Position numbers and translations under genes: made by a program. Shown here piece by piece: positions 52,068 through 56,706 of a stretch of DNA of 56,706 nucleotides; positions within the stretch are counted from its first letter, which is position 1, and every line of letters starts with the position of its first letter. The notes under the pieces were generated by a model, which was not told the DNA's origin, searched no databases, and saw only the letters and a program-made list of their open reading frames with translations. This stretch comes from Kineosporia rhizophila (GTDB taxonomy: Bacteria; Actinomycetota; Actinomycetes; Actinomycetales; Kineosporiaceae), in the NCBI RefSeq assembly GCF_021277265.1, contig NZ_JAJSOH010000041.1, positions 1-56,706 on the forward strand, read 5' to 3'.

Positions 52068-53798
52068 GTGTTCGGCACTGAAGCACTCTTGTCAACAAAT
52101 CCGAGGGCCAGGCACCCGTACCGGCTGACTGCCCTGGCGTCAGGGCTTTTGCTCGCGGTCGCGGGATGCACCTCGCACGCCCCAGAGCCGAAAGAGACGG
52201 TCGTCGACCTGCTGCAGCAGGACTGGCAGCACGTATCGGGAGTGGCGGCCGACGGCAACGGGTTACGGATCACCGCCACGGGACGGACCATCGTCGACCG
52301 TGACAGCGGAGGGCGTCAGTCGAACCCGCCACTCAACCTGGCCGGCACACACCTGGTGACCGAGGGCGACTTCACCCTCGAAGCGCTCTTCAGCGACGTC
52401 ACCGCCGACGCGTCCTGGGCCGTCTACGACAGCCCGCCGGTGATCGCTGACGAGTTCCGGATCGAGCCGGCCGGCCTGCGGCTCACCCTCGACGGCGACG
52501 ACCTCGGGGTCATAGTCTTCGACGGCTCACCCGAGCAGGACGTGAGCGACCCCCAGCCGGCGTACGACGAGCACGTGACGCTCCCCGATCCGCGGGCCGC
52601 TATCGCGGTGCGCCGAGCCGGGGACACCCTCGAGATCGCGAGCGACGGGAACACCCTGGCCTCAGTGCCTTTCGGTGAGGTGTTCGAGTCGGGAGAGCTC
52701 TGGCTGGGACTGTCGAGCGACGAAGGCTCCTTCAGCGTCAGCTCCCTCACCGCCACCGCCGCCGAGGGTGCCTCCTTGAGCGCCGCAGGCCCGGCCGTCG
52801 CGCAGGCCGAGCCGTCGGCGCAGGGCCTGCAGGCGCTCGCCGACCAGGCCCGTCCGGACTTCAGGATCGGTGCGGCGGTCGCGCTCGGTCCACTCGCCTC
52901 GGATGAGGACTACGCGCGGGAGTTCGTCGGCAACTTCGGTGCCATCACCCCCGAGAACGCGATGAAGCCGCAGTTCCTCTCCCCGCAGCAGGGCGTCTAC
53001 ACCTTCGACGAGGCCGACGCGATCCTTGCGATGGTCGAGAGCAAGGGCCTGACGGTGCACGGGCACACCATCGCCTTCACCGAGGCCATGCCCGCCTGGA
53101 TGCAGGAGCTGCCTACCGGCTCCGAGGAGGATCGTCGTGCCAGCGCCGATGCCCTGCTCGACTACGTCACCACCGTGGTGGGCCACTTCAAGGGACGGAT
53201 CGCCTCACTCGACGTGGTCAACGAGCCGTTAGACCTCGACCAGGGAACCAGCCTGCAGGAGAACATCTGGTACCAGACCTTCGGGCCCGACTACCCGGCG
53301 ATCGTCTCTCAGGCGGTCTACGACGCCGACCCCGACGTCAGGCAGTTCATCAACGAGAACGGGGCCGACGTGCCGGGCGAGCGCCAGGACGCCCTCCTGG
53401 AACTGGCACTCCAGGCCAACGAGATGGGCGGTCACATCTACGGCGTCGGCCTGCAGTCGCACGTCTACGACCTCGAGACCGACGCCATCTCCGCCGAGGA
53501 CCTCACCGAAACGCTCGACCTCTTCGAGGCAGCCGGGCTGCACGTGCGCATCTCGGAGAACGACGTCACCGACGACCAGGGAACGGACGTTCAGGCGGAG
53601 CAGTACGCGACGGTGCTGGCCACCTGTCTGCGCTCAAGCACCTGTGTCTCGTACACGACCTGGGGCGTGGACGACCGCTACGACTGGTGGATCGATGACG
53701 ACGGTGGCCTGCAGCAAGGCCACGACCTCCTGTTCGACGAGGGGAACCCGACGCCGGCCCTCAATGCGATGAGACGAGCGCTGAAGTCTTTCCAGTAG
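52068..53798 (+). CDS. GH10 endo-xylanase-like lipoprotein with extra N-terminal beta domain
   Basis: GTG 52068; TAGTAT at 52056-52061 is a good -10 box only 6 bases away, so the transcript may be leaderless. 576 residues: signal with lipobox LLLAVAGC, then a domain (about 40-230) of beta strands resembling LamG/DUF1080-type sandwiches (GDFTLEALFSDVTADASWAV, LRLTLDGDDLGVIVF), then a GH10 TIM barrel (about 260-576). The barrel has HGHTIAF, acid/base DVVNEPL (Glu386) and nucleophile HVRISENDV (Glu497; usual form is TELD). Surface-anchored xylanase or related beta-1,4-glycanase. Confidence 0.88.
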   Translation: MFGTEALLSTNPRARHPYRLTALASGLLLAVAGCTSHAPEPKETVVDLLQQDWQHVSGVAADGNGLRITATGRTIVDRDSGGRQSNPPLNLAGTHLVTEGDFTLEALFSDVTADASWAVYDSPPVIADEFRIEPAGLRLTLDGDDLGVIVFDGSPEQDVSDPQPAYDEHVTLPDPRAAIAVRRAGDTLEIASDGNTLASVPFGEVFESGELWLGLSSDEGSFSVSSLTATAAEGASLSAAGPAVAQAEPSAQGLQALADQARPDFRIGAAVALGPLASDEDYAREFVGNFGAITPENAMKPQFLSPQQGVYTFDEADAILAMVESKGLTVHGHTIAFTEAMPAWMQELPTGSEEDRRASADALLDYVTTVVGHFKGRIASLDVVNEPLDLDQGTSLQENIWYQTFGPDYPAIVSQAVYDADPDVRQFINENGADVPGERQDALLELALQANEMGGHIYGVGLQSHVYDLETDAISAEDLTETLDLFEAAGLHVRISENDVTDDQGTDVQAEQYATVLATCLRSSTCVSYTTWGVDDRYDWWIDDDGGLQQGHDLLFDEGNPTPALNAMRRALKSFQ

Positions 53799-53849
53799 AC
53801 GGTATTGGGGCGGATCGACCACCCACACCTGGATCAGCGCGCCCGGTGC

Positions 53850-54578
53850 TCAGCTCCGGGCGTACACGCTGACGTGCTGCACGCTGTCGGCGGTGAAGGG
53901 CTGCCGGTGCCAGCCGCCCCAGCGATCCACGAGCTTCAGCCCCGCCAGCCGGGCCATCAGGTCGAGCTCAGCTGGGTAGGCCAGGCGCAGGACGATCGGG
54001 AAGAACCGGTTGCCCTGCTCCGTGATGCTCACGTGGTTCGTCTCCAGGAGCTGGGTCACCGGGTCATAGCGCGAGACGTCCAGGCCGACGCCGTCCTGGG
54101 TCACCCACTCCGCACGGGTCCGCTCGCCCCGCGGGGTCCAGGCCCAGGGCGAGGCGGCCTCCACCAGGAACACCCCGTCGTCGTCCAGGTGCCGGGCTGC
54201 GTTCTCGAAGCAGCGCACCTGGGCGTCCTGGCTCAACAGGTTGAACACGGTGTTGAAGACCAGGTACACCAGCGCGAACCGGCCCGGGACGACCTCGGTG
54301 GTCATGTCCCCCAGGACAACCGGGACCTGTGCCCCGCCCGGCCGGGCCCGGAGCTGGGCGACCATGTCCGCGGACAGCTCGATGCCACTGACCTGGACAC
54401 CGCGCGACGCCAAAGGCAGGGCGACCCTCCCGGTCCCGATCGCGAACTCCAGGGCCGGGCCACCGTGCGCCAGCTCGGCCAGCAACGCGGTGCACGCGGC
54501 CTCGTCGCCCCGTGGTGCGTCGTCGTAGTGCTCAGCGATCTGGCCGGCAAAGCTGGTCGCCGGATCGAAGTCATCCAT
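53850..54578 (-). CDS. Class I SAM-dependent methyltransferase
   Basis: ATG 54578, after GGTGGGG, gives 242 residues; a GTG at 54605 is possible. Rossmann-type methyltransferase: motif I ALEFAIGTGRVALPLA (SAM-binding loop), acidic VSGIELSADMV after strand two, motif VVLGDMTTEV, and motif post-II FALVYLVFNTVFNLLS. Close to the small unassigned methyltransferases common in actinobacteria. Substrate unknown. Confidence 0.85.
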   Translation of the reverse strand: MDDFDPATSFAGQIAEHYDDAPRGDEAACTALLAELAHGGPALEFAIGTGRVALPLASRGVQVSGIELSADMVAQLRARPGGAQVPVVLGDMTTEVVPGRFALVYLVFNTVFNLLSQDAQVRCFENAARHLDDDGVFLVEAASPWAWTPRGERTRAEWVTQDGVGLDVSRYDPVTQLLETNHVSITEQGNRFFPIVLRLAYPAELDLMARLAGLKLVDRWGGWHRQPFTADSVQHVSVYARS

Positions 54579-54723
54579 GACCCCACCCTGGGTGAGGCCG
54601 CGCACGCCCGCAATGGATTAAGACACGCCGCCTGGTCAATACCGGCGATTGGAGGGCTGGTCGCTCCGCTACGTTGTGCGTTGCCTTGTGGGGGCAAGGT
54701 GAGCAACGAGGCGGGGGTGCTTC

Positions 54724-56034
54724 ATGTTTGGACGACGGCGTCGGCTGACGATGGTCGGGCTGGCTTCGGTGGGGGTCACGTTTCTGGGTGGCCTCGGCTC
54801 ACCGGTTCAGGCGGCACAAACGCCACGGACGACGTCGTACGGGGTGCCGCGGCCTGAGGTGGCGCTGGGCGGCGGGCGGTTGCTGGTCTCACAGTCGCAG
54901 ACGCCGGGTGGGCGCGTCACGGTGGTGGCGCGGGATCTGCAGCAGATCACGGCGTCGGGGTCGGTGAAGGTAGGGACGGCTCGCCAGATCAGCGCGGTCG
55001 AGCCGATCATGCTGGACGAGCAGCCGCCCAGTAGTGGCCAGGTCGAGGTCTCGGGCGACTACGTGCTCACGGCCGACTCGCAGAACGGCTTCATGCTGCG
55101 GGTGGGCGACCGGCCCGCGATCAATCTGGCGCCGGCCGATCCGGAGCTCACCCGGATCCGGCAGTCTGGCCGGTACTCGCTGGCCGGTGGGGTGGTCTAT
55201 CGCCCGGCGCCCGGCAACCAGGTACGGGAGGTGTTCCGGACATCGACCGACTCCACCGACCTGTTCGGCTCGAAGGTCTCCTGGGTCACCGCTTCCGGGC
55301 AGGTGAAGACCCTGGAGCTGAACCCGGGCTACGGCATCAGGCCGGCGCCCAAGCCGGAGGTGCTCGCTGCCCGGGGCGGGGCCGGGCCGATCGCCGTGTC
55401 GGCCCACGTCACGGCCTGGCTCGACACCAACAACGTGGTCCACCTGTCCGAGGGGTACGGCAGCAAGGACCGCCTGATCCGCGGTACCCGGGCGACGGAG
55501 CTGCAGCTCGACGGCGGTCTGCTGTCCTGGGCCAACGTCCGCGGCGAGGTCGGCCTGCTGGACATCTCCGATCCGGACGCCAAGCCCCGCCGCTCCGTCC
55601 TTCAGGCGCCCTACGCGGTGGACAACGGGCTCATCGCGGGAATGGACCAGACCGGGAAGGTGCGGGTGCGAGCGCTTCCCTTCCTGCCCAGCCGGCCGCT
55701 GCTGATCTCCTCGGACGTGAAGCCCTTCTTCTCCAAGGGCACGATCTGGCGGCCGCAGTTCGACTTCGCCGGGCCGGTGCTGAACGCCAAGCTCCGGATC
55801 ACCGGCGGGCGTCAGGTCCGGGTGATCCGCGGCCGGGCTCCCCACGGTTCCCTGAACGGGCTGCGCTGGAACGGTACCGGCAGCAACGGGAAGTACCTAG
55901 GGCCGGGTTGTTACCACTGGACTCTCGCCGGAACGGTCAGCACGGTCCGGGGTGCACGCCCGTTCAAGCTGGGCGCCTACGTCTCCACCGACGTCGAAGG
56001 TGGTGAGAGCGGGGGCTGCGGCGGTTCGTCCTGA
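54724..56034 (+). CDS. Secreted beta-rich protein with C-terminal FlgD-like segment
   Basis: 436 residues from ATG 54724. Signal peptide with twin Arg-rich start (FGRRRRLTMVGLASVGVTFLGGLGSPVQA), ending near AAQ. The mature part is a repeating series of beta strands (YVLTADSQNGFMLRVGD, KVSWVTASGQVKTLEL, HVTAWLDTNNVVHLSEG, GLLSWANVRGEVGLLDI) that could form a propeller. The C-terminal RWNGTGSNGKYLGPGCYHWTL resembles the FlgD/Ig-like fold often found after secreted domains. Function not known. Confidence 0.7.
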   Translation: MFGRRRRLTMVGLASVGVTFLGGLGSPVQAAQTPRTTSYGVPRPEVALGGGRLLVSQSQTPGGRVTVVARDLQQITASGSVKVGTARQISAVEPIMLDEQPPSSGQVEVSGDYVLTADSQNGFMLRVGDRPAINLAPADPELTRIRQSGRYSLAGGVVYRPAPGNQVREVFRTSTDSTDLFGSKVSWVTASGQVKTLELNPGYGIRPAPKPEVLAARGGAGPIAVSAHVTAWLDTNNVVHLSEGYGSKDRLIRGTRATELQLDGGLLSWANVRGEVGLLDISDPDAKPRRSVLQAPYAVDNGLIAGMDQTGKVRVRALPFLPSRPLLISSDVKPFFSKGTIWRPQFDFAGPVLNAKLRITGGRQVRVIRGRAPHGSLNGLRWNGTGSNGKYLGPGCYHWTLAGTVSTVRGARPFKLGAYVSTDVEGGESGGCGGSS

Positions 56035-56212
56035 TCACGGTCTGCGGATCGAGCCGACCGACAGCTGTATCCCGCTCTCAGGTTTCCCATGTCGAGGCGG
56101 ACGACGGGTCGTGAGATCCCGCTCTGCCCCGTCAGTGACCGCATCCGAGGAAGCCTCTCCAGCTTGCGGCCGTTTGACGGTTCTCTGCGCTCCCATGCGC
56201 CATCCGCCAGGA

Positions 56213-56229
56213 ATACCCTTAGGGGGTAC
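56213..56229. promoter_or_regulatory. CsoR-like operator 1
   Basis: ATACCCTTAGGGGGTAC is a pseudo-palindrome of the TACCC...GGGGTA type bound by copper-sensing CsoR repressors. Confidence 0.65.
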
Positions 56230-56247
56230 CCGTGTTACGCTGGCGAG

Positions 56248-56263
56248 GTACCCATAGGGGGTA
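56248..56263. promoter_or_regulatory. CsoR-like operator 2
   Basis: A second copy, GTACCCATAGGGGGTAT (ends within a base), 35 bases from the first and 20 bases before the chaperone start. Two helical-phase sites around the promoter suggest copper-released repression of the downstream operon. Confidence 0.65.
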
Positions 56264-56283
56264 TTGCGGCGAACGGAGCGGAC

Positions 56284-56496
56284 ATGACCTCGATCGAGTA
56301 CAGGGTGACCGGGATGACCTGCGGGCACTGCGAGACGGCGGTGGCTCAGGAAGTCGGCCGGATCAGTGACGTCGAGGGGGTCGAGGTCAGCGCACAGACC
56401 GGCAGGCTCGTGGTGACCGCACCCGGGGTGGTCGACGACGCGGCCGTGCTGGCGGCCGTGGGCGAGGCCGGCTACGCGGCCGAGCGCGTCTCGTGA
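56284..56496 (+). CDS. CopZ-like copper chaperone (HMA domain)
   Basis: 70 residues from ATG 56284 with GGAG upstream. A single heavy-metal-associated domain: YRVTGMTCGHCETAVAQEVG with metal cysteines 13 and 16, then GVEVSAQTGRLVV and VGEAGYAAERV. It carries Cu(I) to an export ATPase. The gene overlaps the next by 4 bases (GTGA) and follows two CsoR-like operators, so this is the first gene of a copper-resistance operon; a P-type ATPase probably lies beyond the window. Confidence 0.93.
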   Translation: MTSIEYRVTGMTCGHCETAVAQEVGRISDVEGVEVSAQTGRLVVTAPGVVDDAAVLAAVGEAGYAAERVS

Positions 56497-56706
56497 GCCC
56501 GGCGGGGCGGTTGGGCCTGTATACGGCGGGTCTGGTTGCAGCCTTCGCCGCCGCGTTCGGTATCGCGGCCCTCGTCGTACCGGAGAACGCGGTGGCCTCC
56601 TGGCAGGACAAGGCCGACCCTGCTCACGGCGACGGCCATGGCAGCCAGTCCCAGCCGCCCGCTGGGAACGACGCATCCATGAGTACGGCTGTGGCGGGAC
56701 TGTCAC
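56493..56706 (+). CDS. Membrane-anchored protein of the copper operon, partial
   Basis: GTG 56493 overlaps the chaperone stop. 71 codons remain before the window ends: a membrane span (LGLYTAGLVAAFAAAFGIAALV) then a His/Asp-rich extracytoplasmic start (DPAHGDGHGSQSQ). Proteins of this build often sit between CopZ and the copper ATPase gene in actinobacteria; the His/Asp stretch may bind copper. C-terminus not visible. Confidence 0.75.
   Translation, partial: MSPAGRLGLYTAGLVAAFAAAFGIAALVVPENAVASWQDKADPAHGDGHGSQSQPPAGNDASMSTAVAGLS

Noticed and set aside
1..56706. CRISPR arrays, rRNA genes, replication origin
   Set aside because: No regularly spaced repeats, rRNA-like blocks or DnaA-box clusters were seen on reading both strands.

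Overview
The window is high-GC DNA with strong Shine-Dalgarno sites, frequent GTG/TTG starts and many 1- or 4-base gene overlaps (TGATG, GTGA, ATGA). Gene content (Crp-like regulators, actinobacterial lipoproteins, secreted glycosidases, serine recombinase) points to a soil or plant-associated filamentous-type actinomycete. The genus cannot be fixed from the sequence.

Left flank (1-7.1 kb): a GH128 glucanase, a TauE/SafE exporter, a YdjM-like membrane protein, a lipoprotein, a lysozyme-like cell-wall enzyme, a ChaA-type cation/proton antiporter, a Nudix hydrolase and tRNA-Leu(GAG).

Accessory island (7.1-16.8 kb): a serine-recombinase C-terminal fragment abuts the tRNA. It is followed by small orphan genes and wreckage: a frameshifted DUF6082 gene, a scrambled copy of part of a formate/nitrite transporter whose fuller copy lies at 43.5 kb, and an IS481 transposase fragment. 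The intact cargo is a Crp-family regulator followed by a four-gene operon in which every junction overlaps by 4 bases: a class III nucleotide-cyclase-like protein, a variant P-loop NTPase with a helical C-terminus, an unrecognised 251-aa protein and a small membrane protein resembling Pycsar effectors. This is the best candidate for an undescribed system, probably antiphage. Short Q/G/N/I/V motifs at the cyclase C-terminus and NTPase N-terminus suggest that the two proteins may pair through RHIM/amyloid-like contacts.

Sugar-utilisation cluster (16.8-30.7 kb): esterase-like hydrolase, GH78 rhamnosidase, large secreted clan GH-A-like glycosidase with CBM9-like domain, two ABC permeases and a binding protein, a divergent LacI regulator, and GH36 alpha-galactosidase. 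No transporter ATPase is present. Its style (frequent GCATCC/GGATGC, Microbacteriaceae-like gene order) suggests horizontal acquisition.

Middle (30.7-42.8 kb): hypothetical proteins, an MMPL transporter remnant, an S8 protease with a tryptophan-rich tail whose stop overlaps the start of a GAF-GGDEF-EAL protein, a secreted alpha/beta hydrolase, a lipoprotein, and a divergent TetR/SDR pair with palindromic operators.

Right flank (43-56.7 kb): an F420/PPOX-type protein; a decayed cyanate locus in which FNT transporter and cyanase each carry a single-base frameshift and the divergent PAS-AraC regulator has an in-frame stop; membrane protein; beta-lactamase-fold hydrolase; an alpha/beta hydrolase with inserted EF-hand-like loops; two secreted or lipid-anchored polysaccharidases (GH16 and GH10); a methyltransferase; a secreted protein; and the start of a copper locus (CopZ-like chaperone behind two CsoR-like operators).
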